NCBI GenBank assembly: GCA_020638365.1
Contig: JACKIQ010000002.1
Coordinates: 372,001-436,000, forward strand
DNA from: Rhodospirillales bacterium
Lineage (GTDB): Bacteria; Pseudomonadota; Alphaproteobacteria; Micavibrionales; Micavibrionaceae
Length of the DNA stretch: 64,000 nt
Reading direction: 5' to 3'
Position 1 is the stretch's first letter, and every line of letters starts with the position of its first letter. A model generated the notes under the pieces. The model had not been told where the DNA came from. It ran no database searches and saw nothing but the letters and a program-made list of their open reading frames with translations. Below, one piece after another: positions 9,024 to 18,255 of the stretch. Both the position numbers and the translations under genes were made by a program.

Positions 9024-10493
9024 ATGCTTTCTGCTTGGTTTGCTGAAAAAAAACATCCCTCACACATTACGATTACATGTGTAAGGGAAAAAAACTTTAC
9101 CAAATGGCTCAAAGATCAGCCTGAAGAAATCCGTACAATCGCCAAGGAAAACGGGTTTGAAGGTAAAAAATCCCAGTATCTGGTCATACGCGGAAAGGGC
9201 GCGAAAGCCAGCAGGATTTTCATGAGCCTCGAAAAAACGGCGCGCTATGCAGACGGATCTGAACTCTGCGCCTTTGTCGCCAGGCGCTTCGGCCTGTCAT
9301 TACTGAAAAAAGTCACTTTCGAGATCAGTTCGACCGGCCTTACGAAAAGTGAACTCGAACGCCTCGCCATCGGCTGGGGGCTCGAACATTACCGTTTCGA
9401 TTCCTATAAAATGACAAAGGACGAAAAGAAACCCGTCCTGTTTCTCGACAAAAATACCGACCATCACAGGATCAGAACGTTGGTCGAAGCCACCTTCCTG
9501 ACCCGGACTCTCATTAATACTCCGGCCAACGATCTCGGCCCTGATGAGCTGGAAGCCGCAGCCCGAAAGCTTGCGACAACCCATAAAGCAAAATTCACGG
9601 CTATCCGCGATGACGATTTGAACACGAAAAACTTTCCGCTTATTTACACCGTGGGCAAGGGGAGCTCTCGCCGCCCGCGGCTGATCGACATCCGCTGGGG
9701 AAAATCTTCTGATCCCGCCGTTACCCTCGTCGGGAAAGGAGTCTGTTTCGATACGGGTGGGCTAGACCTTAAACCCTCCAAGGCTATGTTGACCATGAAA
9801 AAGGATATGGGCGGCGCCGCCCACGCGCTTGGCGCGGCATCGGCGATCATGGCGCTCGACCTGCCGGTCTATCTGCGCGTTCTAATTCCGGCTGTAGAAA
9901 ATTCCGTTTCAGGCGAGTCGTTCCGCCCTATGGACATTATCAAAAGCCGAAAAGGTCTGAGCGTTGAAATCGGAAACACAGACGCAGAGGGTCGACTTGT
10001 CCTCGCGGACGCGCTGACCTACGCGTGCGAAGATAAAAAGAATCCCCCCGAACTGATTGTCGATCTGGCGACCCTGACCGGAGCGGCGCGCGTAGCGCTT
10101 GGCGCAGATTTGCCCGCCCTCTTTTCCAACCATGATAAGACGCTGGATGAAATAAAAACACTTTCCCAATCGGAAGAAATAGACGACCCTGTCTGGCCCC
10201 TACCGCTTTGGGATGACTACCGCAAGGACCTGAACACCGATTCTGCCGATATCAGCAGCACAGGTGCAGGCATGGCAGGTGCAATTACGGCGGCGCTTTT
10301 TTTGCGGGAATTCGTAGACCGGAAAAGAGAATGGGTCCACCTTGATCTCTATGCATGGGAACTCTCTGGCAAGCCCGGCCGTCCGAAGGGCGGCGCGGAT
10401 ACAGGTCTGCGCACGCTCATAGGGTTCATAGAAAAACGCTACGGAAAAGCAAAGCCTCAGAAGAAAAAAACTACGCGTAAAAAGGCTAACTGA
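9024..10493 (+). CDS. M17 leucyl aminopeptidase
   Basis: A 489-residue cytosolic zinc aminopeptidase of family M17, which removes N-terminal residues from peptides. The catalytic block NTDAEGRLVLADAL is intact, as are GKGVCFDTGGLDLKPS (metal ligands) and MKKDMGGAA. The divergent N-terminal domain lines up with the short M17 members of alphaproteobacteria rather than with E. coli PepA. GAAGG lies nine bases before the ATG. A Lys/Arg-rich tail (PQKKKTTRKKAN) ends the protein. Its last 8 bases overlap the convergent ligase gene. The 174 bases before it hold no gene. Confidence 0.93.
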   Translation: MLSAWFAEKKHPSHITITCVREKNFTKWLKDQPEEIRTIAKENGFEGKKSQYLVIRGKGAKASRIFMSLEKTARYADGSELCAFVARRFGLSLLKKVTFEISSTGLTKSELERLAIGWGLEHYRFDSYKMTKDEKKPVLFLDKNTDHHRIRTLVEATFLTRTLINTPANDLGPDELEAAARKLATTHKAKFTAIRDDDLNTKNFPLIYTVGKGSSRRPRLIDIRWGKSSDPAVTLVGKGVCFDTGGLDLKPSKAMLTMKKDMGGAAHALGAASAIMALDLPVYLRVLIPAVENSVSGESFRPMDIIKSRKGLSVEIGNTDAEGRLVLADALTYACEDKKNPPELIVDLATLTGAARVALGADLPALFSNHDKTLDEIKTLSQSEEIDDPVWPLPLWDDYRKDLNTDSADISSTGAGMAGAITAALFLREFVDRKREWVHLDLYAWELSGKPGRPKGGADTGLRTLIGFIEKRYGKAKPQKKKTTRKKAN

Positions 10494-11889
10494 GCGCAGA
10501 TAGAACGTCACGCGCAAAATCCGAAAGCGTATCGTCCCGCGCCCCCATAATCACGACACGGTCGCCATCGTGCGCTGCCTCAGTAATCACGCCAAGCAAC
10601 TCGTCCCGCGTCGGTTTCCAAAGAGCTTTTAGCCCCGCCCGCCTTAAATCCCCGGCGAAATCTTCGGCAGTAACTGTGCGCTCCACAGTACCGCCTGCGT
10701 AAAAAACATCGGGCAGTAAAACCAGATCGTTCGGCGAAAGATGATCCGCGAAAGCTCGACCGAATTCTTTACGCATCCGTTCCAGCGGCTTGTAACCGTG
10801 CTGCTGGTAAAACACGATCAGGCGCCCCGGAAAATCCTTGAGCGCGCTTAGGCTCGCCGCGACCTTGTCCGGGTTATGCCCGAAATCGTCGATGACAGTA
10901 ATCCCGTTGACGCTCCCCACAATTTCCATCCGGCGGCGTATCCCCTTAAAAGCCGAAAGAGCGTGCGACGCAGTTCCCGGCTCGACGCCTGCCGCAACCG
11001 CCGCCCCTAAAGCCGCCAGCGCGTTGAGGACATTATGGCGACCCGGAACGTTCAGATGAACCGGATGCCGCGCCCGGTCGTTCATGTTAAGAACAAAATC
11101 GACGCCGTCAGGCCGCAGCCGAATATCCTCGGCCCGAAAATCACCGGAAAAATCTTGAATTCCGAACCATAACGCCTTTTTCGGATCAAACTTTTTCGCC
11201 AGTGCCTTCACCGCCTGATCGTCGGCATTAAGAACCTGAGTACCGACCGTTCTCTCAAGATAAGCGCCAAACAGCGCCTCAAGCTCGTCCATCGGCTTAT
11301 GGTCAAGGGCAATATTGGTCAAAACGGCGATACTCGGCTGGTAATGCGAAATAGACCCGTCGCTCTCATCCATCTCGGCAACAAAGAGGTCGCCCCGCCC
11401 AATCCTGAGATTAGCGAAATAATCTTGACTGCCCTTCATGAAATTTCGGATCAGCCCGCCATTCAAGACCGTAGGATCGCGCCCGGCTTCGCTCAGGATC
11501 GTTCCGATCATCCCTGTAACGGTCGATTTACCGCTGGTTCCCGCCACAGCCACCCGAGTCTTCGAATTATTGAAAAGATCGGCAAGAAGCCTGCCGCGCG
11601 TGACGATAGGAAGTCCCGCTTCTCTGGCCGCCTTCACATCGGGGATAGTCTCTTCCACGGCGCTGGACACGACCAGCGCTTCGACCCCGCCCCCTACGCC
11701 GCTGCCATCCTGCTTGTATAGACGTATCCCACTCGATTCTAAAGCGGCGAACTTAGCCTCGCTCTTCCCTTGGTCACGCGAGCGGTCGGACCCGCGTACA
11801 CTATGCCCGCTGGCAACAAGGTAAGCGGCCAGAGGCATCATGCCGCTGCCGCCGACGCCGCAAAAGAAATAGGATGTCTTTTCAGCCAT
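10486..11889 (-). CDS. Mur ligase, MurC/Mpl-like
   Basis: About 467 residues of the MurC/Mpl branch of Mur ligases, which join UDP-MurNAc to an amino acid or peptide with ATP. Seen: an N-terminal Rossmann motif GVGGSGMMPLA, the ATP loop AGTSGKST, the central MDESDGSI region, and a C-terminal DDFGHNPDKV block with the Mur-ligase Asp-His. The shortness and the GVGGSGM start could fit either peptide recycling (Mpl) or an L-Ala ligase paralogue. No dcw cluster is present, which argues against it being the main murC. A TTG at 11907 in the same frame could extend it by six codons, but neither start has a good ribosome-binding site. Confidence 0.82.
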   Translation of the reverse strand: MAEKTSYFFCGVGGSGMMPLAAYLVASGHSVRGSDRSRDQGKSEAKFAALESSGIRLYKQDGSGVGGGVEALVVSSAVEETIPDVKAAREAGLPIVTRGRLLADLFNNSKTRVAVAGTSGKSTVTGMIGTILSEAGRDPTVLNGGLIRNFMKGSQDYFANLRIGRGDLFVAEMDESDGSISHYQPSIAVLTNIALDHKPMDELEALFGAYLERTVGTQVLNADDQAVKALAKKFDPKKALWFGIQDFSGDFRAEDIRLRPDGVDFVLNMNDRARHPVHLNVPGRHNVLNALAALGAAVAAGVEPGTASHALSAFKGIRRRMEIVGSVNGITVIDDFGHNPDKVAASLSALKDFPGRLIVFYQQHGYKPLERMRKEFGRAFADHLSPNDLVLLPDVFYAGGTVERTVTAEDFAGDLRRAGLKALWKPTRDELLGVITEAAHDGDRVVIMGARDDTLSDFARDVLSALS

Positions 11890-11933
11890 CGCCGTAAAGT
11901 TCCGCAAAGGGCCGGGAGTCCCGGAGAAAAATT

Positions 11934-12572
11934 TTATTGAGGCTTGGTCAGGGAAACCGGCCCGTTCATCGACTCAATCTCAACAATATCTGAATCTTCG
12001 CTCGCGCTCTGACCGGCCTGCTTCGAATCCGCGCTCAAATCCTTGAGAAGAGACATAAAATTACCTTTGCTGTCTTTCACAGCGGGCGGGGCGGGATTGT
12101 CCTGCATTACCGGCGGCTCCGGTGTCATCACGGCGCTCGTGACCGGTGTAAACCCTTCGTCCAGCGTCATGGATGACACAGCCGGAACGGTAAATACCCC
12201 AAAATCCACCCGCACCGAGGAAGGATAAGAATAGTTAACCTGAGTATCGTATCCGCTGACGACGCCCGAAGAACCGGACCAGATGGGTTTTTCGTTCACG
12301 GTCGGCGGAATATTGAGATCGACCGTCCGGTTTCCGCTCATGCAGGTCACGCGTAAAATCTGGCTGGATTTTCGGACTTCAAGCGTTCCCGGAACGGAAA
12401 AATGATACTTCGCACCGCCAGCATATGCGTAACACCCGGCTTTCTCGACGCCCGAAGCGGTAAAGTTGATCGTCTGGTAAGACTGATCTTTATAAGACGT
12501 CGTCACGCAGGCGCTAAGGGCCAGAACGGAAGTTAAGGAAAGAACGTAAAGTCTGAGCGGTTGGTTTTTCAT
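11934..12572 (-). CDS. Putative outer-membrane lipoprotein
   Basis: About 212 residues. A lipoprotein signal (MKNQPLRLYVLSLTSVLALSAC, lipobox LSAC) fixes the start at the ATG at 12572; an upstream extension to 12641 would bury it. The mature part has a beta-rich region (CYAYAGGAKYHFSVPGTLEVRKSS and following) and a disordered tail. The GAKYHFSVPGTLEV stretch recalls carboxypeptidase-regulatory or PEGA-like beta sandwiches, but I do not assign a family. It lies between a cell-wall ligase gene and clpB on the same strand, with no shared ribosome-binding overlap. Confidence 0.75.
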   Translation of the reverse strand: MKNQPLRLYVLSLTSVLALSACVTTSYKDQSYQTINFTASGVEKAGCYAYAGGAKYHFSVPGTLEVRKSSQILRVTCMSGNRTVDLNIPPTVNEKPIWSGSSGVVSGYDTQVNYSYPSSVRVDFGVFTVPAVSSMTLDEGFTPVTSAVMTPEPPVMQDNPAPPAVKDSKGNFMSLLKDLSADSKQAGQSASEDSDIVEIESMNGPVSLTKPQ

Positions 12573-12685
12573 AGTACAATTTTTTTTCAAGAGTTTGATT
12601 TTACCTAATAAACACAGTACACAGATTTTATAGCACGGCACACCGCGGACAACAACGGGCCATTTAAACAGATATTAACTTATTG

Positions 12686-15361
12686 TTATGCAACAGATTT
12701 TTTAGACGGCTCCGCTGTTTTTTCTGATGTTCCGGCCCCTTTTCCGCCTTTCCCCTTGCTTCCGGAGCTATTCGCGGCTCCTCCTCCTGAAATCGCAAAA
12801 ACCAAACCGTCCTTGCCTGCACCCACCTTGACCGTCGCCCCGTCCCGCACTTCATCGCGCAGGATCATCTCGGCCAGCTTGTTCTGGATGCTGGTCTGAA
12901 TCACGCGCTTTAAGGGTCGTGCGCCATAAGCAGGATCGTATCCCTTCTCTGCCAGCCAGTTGCGCGCCGCATTATCAAGCTCAAGAGTAATATGCCTGTC
13001 TTCGAGCAGTTTGCGCAAATACCCAAGCTGGATGTCAACGATCCCGGCGATCTTCGCACGGTCTAGCCGCGCGAAAAGCAGGGTTTCGTCAAGACGGTTG
13101 AGAAACTCGGGCCGGAACGCGGAACGCACGACATTCATCACCTGCCCGCGCACTTCATTCACGTCCGCACCTTCCTCCTGCTGCACAAGGTACTCGCTTC
13201 CAAGGTTGGAAGTCATAATCAGGACCGTGTTGCTGAAATCGACCGTACGCCCCTGCCCATCAGTCAGACGACCGTCATCAAGAACCTGTAACAGGATATT
13301 AAACACATCGGGATGCGCCTTCTCGATCTCATCGAACAGCACGACCTGATAAGGTCTCCGCCGCACCGCTTCGGTCAGAGCACCGCCCTCCTCGTAACCA
13401 ACATACCCCGGAGGCGCACCGATCAGCCGTGAGACTGAATGTTTTTCCATATACTCGGACATATCCATCCGCACCATCGCCGTATCGTCGTCAAATAGAA
13501 ATTCGGCCAGCGCTTTGGTCAGTTCGGTCTTTCCCACTCCCGTCGGCCCGAGGAAGAGAAACGAACCGATAGGCCTGCGCGGATCCTGCAACCCCGCCCG
13601 CGAACGCCGGATCGCATCCGATACGGCGCGCACCGCCTCCTCCTGCCCGACTACGCGCTGCTGAAGCTTGTTTTCCATGGACAGAAGCTTCTCGCGTTCG
13701 CCCTCCATCATCTTGTCCACAGGAACGCCCGTCCAGCGGCTCACGATGTTGGCGATATCGTCCGGCGTGACCTCTTCGTTGATAAGGTTCGCCTGACCTG
13801 CGGCTGCCGCCTCCTTGTGCTTGGCCTCAAGCTCCGGAATAACGCCGTATTTCAGTTCGCTCGCACGCGACCAGTTCCCCTCGCGCTCGGCTTTTTCGAG
13901 CTCTATCCGCGCCTTATCCATCTTCTCGGTAACTTTCTGGGCGGAATTCAGCTTCTCTTTCTCTGCCTTCCACTGCCCGGTCAGGTCCGCCGATTTGGAT
14001 TCAAGCTGCGAAAGCTCGACCTCCAGCTTTTCAAGCCGGTCCTTAGAGCCTTGATCTTTTTCCTTTTTCAAGGCTTCCCGCTCGATCTTGAGTTGGATGA
14101 CCCGGCGATCCAGCTCGTCGATCTCCTCGGGCTTTGAATCGACCTGCATACGCAACCGCGAAGACGCCTCGTCAACCAGATCAATCGCCTTGTCGGGCAA
14201 AAAGCGGTCGGTGATATAGCGGTTGGACAAGGTCGCTGCGGAAACAATCGCCGCATCCGTTATCCGCACCCCGTGATGAAGCTCGTATTTTTCCTTAAGA
14301 CCCCGCAGGATGGAAATCGTGTCCTCCACAGTCGGCTCGGAAATAAAGACGGGCTGGAAACGCCGCGCCAGCGCCGCGTCCTTCTCAATATGCTTGCGGT
14401 ATTCGTCCAGCGTTGTCGCGCCAACCATCCGCAGTTCTCCGCGTGCCAGGGGCGGCTTGAGCATGTTGGAGGCATCCATCGCCCCGTCTGCTTTTCCGGC
14501 CCCGACAAGCGTATGAAGTTCGTCAAGGAACAGGATCACTTCTCCCGCCGCCGCTGAAATTTCGTCGATCACGGCCTTGAGCCGCTCCTCGAACTCCCCG
14601 CGAAACTTCGCTCCGGCCACCAGCGCCCCGAGATCAAGCGCCATGAGGCGTTTATCTTTAAGCGCCTCCGGCACGTCGCCCTTGACGATCCGCTGAGCCA
14701 GCCCTTCGACAATGGCGGTTTTTCCTACGCCCGGATCGCCGATCAGAACCGGATTATTCTTCGTCCGGCGCGAAAGGACCTGCACCGTGCGACGTATTTC
14801 CTCGTCCCTTCCGATTATCGGGTCCAGCTTGCCGCTTCGTGCATCCGCGGTAAGATCCCGCGCATATCGGTTAAGCGCGTCGAACTGGTCCTCTGCCGTT
14901 GCGCTGTCCGCCGTGCGCCCTTTGCGCATATCGTTGATCGCGCGGTTCAGGCCCTTATCCGTAACGCCGGCGCTTTCCATATAACCTGACACGTCCAGCT
15001 TCTTGGACATCGCCAGAGATTGCAGCAGACGTTCCGCCGTGACAAAGCGGTCTCCGGCCTTCTCGCTGAGATCAAGGGCGCTGTCGAATATGCGTGCCAG
15101 ATCGCCAGAAAGCCGCAAGCCGCCAGCACCCGGCCCGCCGACAACAGGAAACTTCGCGATGGCGGCCTCAAGGTCTCGCTTGAGACGCGTCAGATCCCCC
15201 CCCACCGACTGTAAAAGCTTTTGAACCATCCCGGTATCGTCATCAAGCATCACCTTCAAAAGATGCTCAGGCTCCAGCGACTGATGCCCTGACCTTAGCG
15301 CCAGCGTCTGCGCGGCCTGCAAAAACGATTTGGTTTTTTCGGTAAGCTTGTCGAAATCCAT
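12686..15361 (-). CDS. clpB: ClpB disaggregase
   Basis: An 891-residue Hsp100 chaperone that rescues aggregated proteins with DnaK. Order seen: Clp N-domain (residues 1-145), first AAA+ module with Walker A GDPGVGKT, the long coiled-coil M-domain (around 410-530) that separates ClpB from ClpA/ClpX, second AAA+ module with GPTGVGKT, and the C-terminal D2-small domain. It is about 30 residues longer than E. coli ClpB because of a Gly/Ser/Lys-rich tail (SSGSKGKGGKGAG), probably disordered. GAGGAGG sits just before the ATG. I looked for a sigma-32 promoter upstream and found none I would defend. Confidence 0.98.
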   Translation of the reverse strand: MDFDKLTEKTKSFLQAAQTLALRSGHQSLEPEHLLKVMLDDDTGMVQKLLQSVGGDLTRLKRDLEAAIAKFPVVGGPGAGGLRLSGDLARIFDSALDLSEKAGDRFVTAERLLQSLAMSKKLDVSGYMESAGVTDKGLNRAINDMRKGRTADSATAEDQFDALNRYARDLTADARSGKLDPIIGRDEEIRRTVQVLSRRTKNNPVLIGDPGVGKTAIVEGLAQRIVKGDVPEALKDKRLMALDLGALVAGAKFRGEFEERLKAVIDEISAAAGEVILFLDELHTLVGAGKADGAMDASNMLKPPLARGELRMVGATTLDEYRKHIEKDAALARRFQPVFISEPTVEDTISILRGLKEKYELHHGVRITDAAIVSAATLSNRYITDRFLPDKAIDLVDEASSRLRMQVDSKPEEIDELDRRVIQLKIEREALKKEKDQGSKDRLEKLEVELSQLESKSADLTGQWKAEKEKLNSAQKVTEKMDKARIELEKAEREGNWSRASELKYGVIPELEAKHKEAAAAGQANLINEEVTPDDIANIVSRWTGVPVDKMMEGEREKLLSMENKLQQRVVGQEEAVRAVSDAIRRSRAGLQDPRRPIGSFLFLGPTGVGKTELTKALAEFLFDDDTAMVRMDMSEYMEKHSVSRLIGAPPGYVGYEEGGALTEAVRRRPYQVVLFDEIEKAHPDVFNILLQVLDDGRLTDGQGRTVDFSNTVLIMTSNLGSEYLVQQEEGADVNEVRGQVMNVVRSAFRPEFLNRLDETLLFARLDRAKIAGIVDIQLGYLRKLLEDRHITLELDNAARNWLAEKGYDPAYGARPLKRVIQTSIQNKLAEMILRDEVRDGATVKVGAGKDGLVFAISGGGAANSSGSKGKGGKGAGTSEKTAEPSKKSVA

Positions 15362-15524
15362 GGAAAACCCTCCTCAGACTATGTACGGGCGAAACAACGA
15401 AAAAGGTTACGCAAAAAACGATAAGAGCATTTTATCCTCTCAAGCGCACAAAACAATGATGAAGATCAAAAGGACACGCAAGGCCGTTTTTTTGAAGGAA
15501 AAAAGCGCGTTCCAGAACGTGAAA

Positions 15525-15558
15525 CACAAAAAGAACAAGGACGAACAAAAGTTCGCCC
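15525..15558 (-). terminator. Possible terminator of the DUF4167 gene
   Basis: Read on the minus strand, GGGCGAAC and GTTCGTCC form an 8-bp stem with one mismatch around TTTT, followed by a T-rich run. It lies 50 bases after the DUF4167 stop, inside the 245-base gap before clpB. That gap shows nothing else. Confidence 0.4.
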
Positions 15559-15606
15559 CTCCCCTTCTCAAACCTGCGATCACAGAAACGATCACCTTAA
15601 ACCGGA

Positions 15607-16053
15607 TCAGTCTGCCACCGAAGCGGTCCTCTTGTCTTCCCGTTGATCCGCGTCCTCGGAAGCAGCAACATTTGTGCGGTCGCCAAGAATACTGCGCGGC
15701 AGGGAAAGATCGTCATTGGTTCCAGGCCCTACACGCTGCGACGAGCGATGGTCCTCGCGCCTAAACTCACGCCTCGGGTTATGATCTGAATCGGACTCAG
15801 AGCCTTCATCGAAACCGTTGATTATCCTCTGGTAATGCTCGGCATGCTGATAATAGTTTTCAGCCATAATCCAGTCGCCGGAGGATGATGCGTCCTTGGC
15901 CAGTGCCAGATACTTCTCGCACACCTGATGGGCGGTTCCGCGAATACGGACATCCGGGCCGTTGCTGTCATAGACTTGCGTACGCTGATGGTTACTGCGT
16001 CGCCCGCCGTTACCGCGGTTTCTCTGTCTTCTGTTCGAAGTGCCGTGCCTCAT
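15607..16053 (-). CDS. DUF4167 domain protein
   Basis: About 148 residues. The N-terminus is an Arg/Asn/Gly-rich basic tract (MRHGTSNRRQRNRGNGGRR). The conserved DUF4167 core follows: YDSNGPDVRIRGTAHQVCEKY, then LAKDASSSGDWIMAENYYQHAEHYQRII. The tail is acidic and Arg-rich. This family is typical of alphaproteobacteria; its basic tract suggests RNA or ribosome contact, but no function is established. The start is set at ATG 16053 because relatives begin at this MRxG position; a GTG at 16086 would add 11 residues. In many alphaproteobacteria it neighbours prmC and prfA, as here. Confidence 0.9.
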   Translation of the reverse strand: MRHGTSNRRQRNRGNGGRRSNHQRTQVYDSNGPDVRIRGTAHQVCEKYLALAKDASSSGDWIMAENYYQHAEHYQRIINGFDEGSESDSDHNPRREFRREDHRSSQRVGPGTNDDLSLPRSILGDRTNVAASEDADQREDKRTASVAD

Positions 16054-16108
16054 GTTTTTTATCCGCTCAGAGTTAAAATTTTCCACAACAACGCACGTCC
16101 AACGTACC

Positions 16109-16126
16109 CCATATGTTCACATATGG
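16109..16126. promoter_or_regulatory. Perfect 7-bp inverted repeat, possible operator
   Basis: CCATATG, spacer TTCA, CATATGG is a perfect palindrome. It lies in the 223-base gap between prmC and the DUF4167 gene, where the DUF4167 promoter should be. GTAC flanks it on both sides at unequal distance. An operator is possible; the regulator is unknown. The rest of the gap shows no gene. Confidence 0.35.
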
Positions 16127-16276
16127 CCACAGTACAAGTCATTGGACTGTCAAGTTAAACACAACATATTGGCGTTTTTTCTTTCGACCAATCCGCATGT
16201 TGTGTCGTGATGCGTTGAACATCTCCACCCTACCGCCAAGGCAAATTTCCAATCAACCCGACGACAGAATTTTTTC

Positions 16277-17143
16277 TCATTTATCCCCACAGGAGATTTC
16301 CACAACCCGCGCCCAGCCTGCAAGATCGTGATATACGCAACGCACTGAACCCCTATATTTTTCCGCGAGTCGCACGATACTCTCCTCCTGATCGAAACCG
16401 ATTTCCAACAGGCCAATTCCGGAAGGCGAAAAAAGGCGTGGAAGTGAAAAAAAGATTTGGCGGTAGGCATCCAGACCGTCTTCCCCTCCGTCAAGGGCCA
16501 GAATCGGGTCATGATCCCTAACGCTCCTCTCCAGAGTGGGAATCACATCACTCGCGATATAAGGCGGATTCGAGACAATCAGGTCGAACCGGGCATTCAG
16601 CGCCTCTCCCCATGACCCGCAGATGAACTGCGCTCGCCCCTCAAGCCCCAGAATTCGGGCATTCTCCTGCGCCACCTGTAAAGCCTCGTAGGAGACGTCA
16701 ACACCGATTCCCCCGCTTTCGGGCCATTCCTTGAGTAAAGACAAAAGAATACAGCCCGATCCCGTTCCAAGGTCCAAAATCCTTTTAGGGGGATAATCTC
16801 CGTAAATCCCGATCGCGGCCTCGACCAGAACCTCCGTGTCCGGCCTCGGTTCCAAAGTCTCCGGTCCGATTTTAAAAGGCAGCCCCCAGAACTCGCGCTC
16901 TCCGTAAATTCTATGCAAAGGCTTTCCGGCCATCCTCTGCGAAAGATCGTCAAATAAGGCATCTTTCTGCTCTCGGGAAAGGGCCAGTCCCGGCTCGGAG
17001 ATCAAAGCTGCCTGATTGATTCCCGTGCGCTTTTCGATCATCCGTCGCGCCTCAAACGCCGGGTTGTCAATCCCCGCTGCCGCCAGCGATGTTTTGATAT
17101 GCTGAAAAAACGCTCCGGCGGTCTCGGGATGATCTTTGCTCAT
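16277..17143 (-). CDS. prmC: Release factor glutamine methyltransferase
   Basis: A 288-residue SAM-dependent enzyme that methylates the Gln of the GGQ motif in release factors. The helical N-terminal domain is followed by the Rossmann fold with SAM motif ILDLGTGSGCI and the catalytic SNPPYIA motif that binds the target glutamine. It starts 10 bases after prfA, the gene for its own substrate, as in many bacteria. Confidence 0.97.
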   Translation of the reverse strand: MSKDHPETAGAFFQHIKTSLAAAGIDNPAFEARRMIEKRTGINQAALISEPGLALSREQKDALFDDLSQRMAGKPLHRIYGEREFWGLPFKIGPETLEPRPDTEVLVEAAIGIYGDYPPKRILDLGTGSGCILLSLLKEWPESGGIGVDVSYEALQVAQENARILGLEGRAQFICGSWGEALNARFDLIVSNPPYIASDVIPTLERSVRDHDPILALDGGEDGLDAYRQIFFSLPRLFSPSGIGLLEIGFDQEESIVRLAEKYRGSVRCVYHDLAGWARVVEISCGDK

Positions 17144-17153
17144 CTGTAAAGTC

Positions 17154-18218
17154 TTAATGGTTCATCGTAGCCAGAGCCTCGGCCTGAGCCTCTGTGACCA
17201 GCCCGTCGATAATCTCGTCAAGCGCGGCCCCGATAAGAATCTCGTCCAGCTTGTAAAGCGTAAGGTTTATCCTGTGATCCGTCACCCGGCTTTGCGGAAA
17301 ATTGTAAGTCCGGATTCGCTCCGAGCGATCGCCCGAACCGACCTGGCTTTTGCGATCCTGAGCGCGTTCGTCGTGAAGCTGCTGGCGCTTAAGATCGTAA
17401 AGCCGCGTTCTCAAAACCTTCATCGCCTTGTCGCGATTCTTGTGCTGGGAGCGTTCCTCCTGCATCTCGACCACCAGACCCGAAGGAATATGCACGATCC
17501 TCACGGCGCTGTCAGTGGTATTCACGTGCTGCCCGCCCGCGCCTTGTGAACGGAAAGTGTCGATGCGCAAATCTTTCGAATCAATCTGGATATCGACCTC
17601 CTCGGCCTCAGGCAGAACGGCGACCGTCGCCGCCGAGGTGTGAATCCGCCCGCCCGCTTCCGTTTTGGGAACGCGCTGGACCCTGTGCACGCCGGATTCA
17701 AACTTCATCCGCGCGTAAACATCCCTGCCGCTGATCTCTGCGATGATTTCCTTGTACCCGCCGATATCGTTCTCCGACGCCTCGACAACGTTGATCTTCC
17801 ACCCCCTGCGCCCGGCATAGCCGCGATACATGGCAAACAGGTCGGCAGCGAACAGCGCGGCTTCGTCTCCACCTGTCCCGGCGCGGATTTCAAGAATAAC
17901 ATTCCGCGAATCCGCCTCGTCCTGTGGAATTAATGTAAGTTTCAGCGCTTGCTCCAGTTCCGGTATAATCTCGTCCAGCCGCTCGGCCTCCTCATAGGCC
18001 ATCGCTTTCATCTCGGGATCGGAAAACAGCGGTTCCAGTTCTTCGCGTTCCAGACGCGCCTGCTCAAGCTCCTGAAAAGCATCGACCACAGGCGTTAATT
18101 CCGCATATTCCTTAGAAAGTTTTTTAAAGGATTCGCCGCTCAGCCCGCCCCCGGACATTAGGGCGGACAATTCCTCGTGACGTTTGACAAGTGTAGATAA
18201 CTTTTCATTGAAAGACAT
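17154..18218 (-). CDS. prfA: Peptide chain release factor 1
   Basis: A 354-residue RF1 that reads UAA and UAG. The catalytic GAGGQHVNTTDSAVR block is intact. The start is the ATG of MSFNEKLSTLVKRHEELS; the frame extends 43 codons further upstream, but that part is Arg-rich shadow sequence over the preceding gene's end. The start lies 37 bases after the RodZ-like stop, and prmC follows closely, so prfA-prmC form an operon. Confidence 0.97.
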   Translation of the reverse strand: MSFNEKLSTLVKRHEELSALMSGGGLSGESFKKLSKEYAELTPVVDAFQELEQARLEREELEPLFSDPEMKAMAYEEAERLDEIIPELEQALKLTLIPQDEADSRNVILEIRAGTGGDEAALFAADLFAMYRGYAGRRGWKINVVEASENDIGGYKEIIAEISGRDVYARMKFESGVHRVQRVPKTEAGGRIHTSAATVAVLPEAEEVDIQIDSKDLRIDTFRSQGAGGQHVNTTDSAVRIVHIPSGLVVEMQEERSQHKNRDKAMKVLRTRLYDLKRQQLHDERAQDRKSQVGSGDRSERIRTYNFPQSRVTDHRINLTLYKLDEILIGAALDEIIDGLVTEAQAEALATMNH

Positions 18219-18255
18219 GACAACTTCCAGCGCGCTACGTCGAGCGCGGCTCTCC

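Noticed and set aside
15380..15600. Heat-shock (sigma-32) promoter before clpB
   Set aside because: CTTGAGAG is present on the minus strand near 15430-15440, but no matching -10 box at the right spacing could be found.
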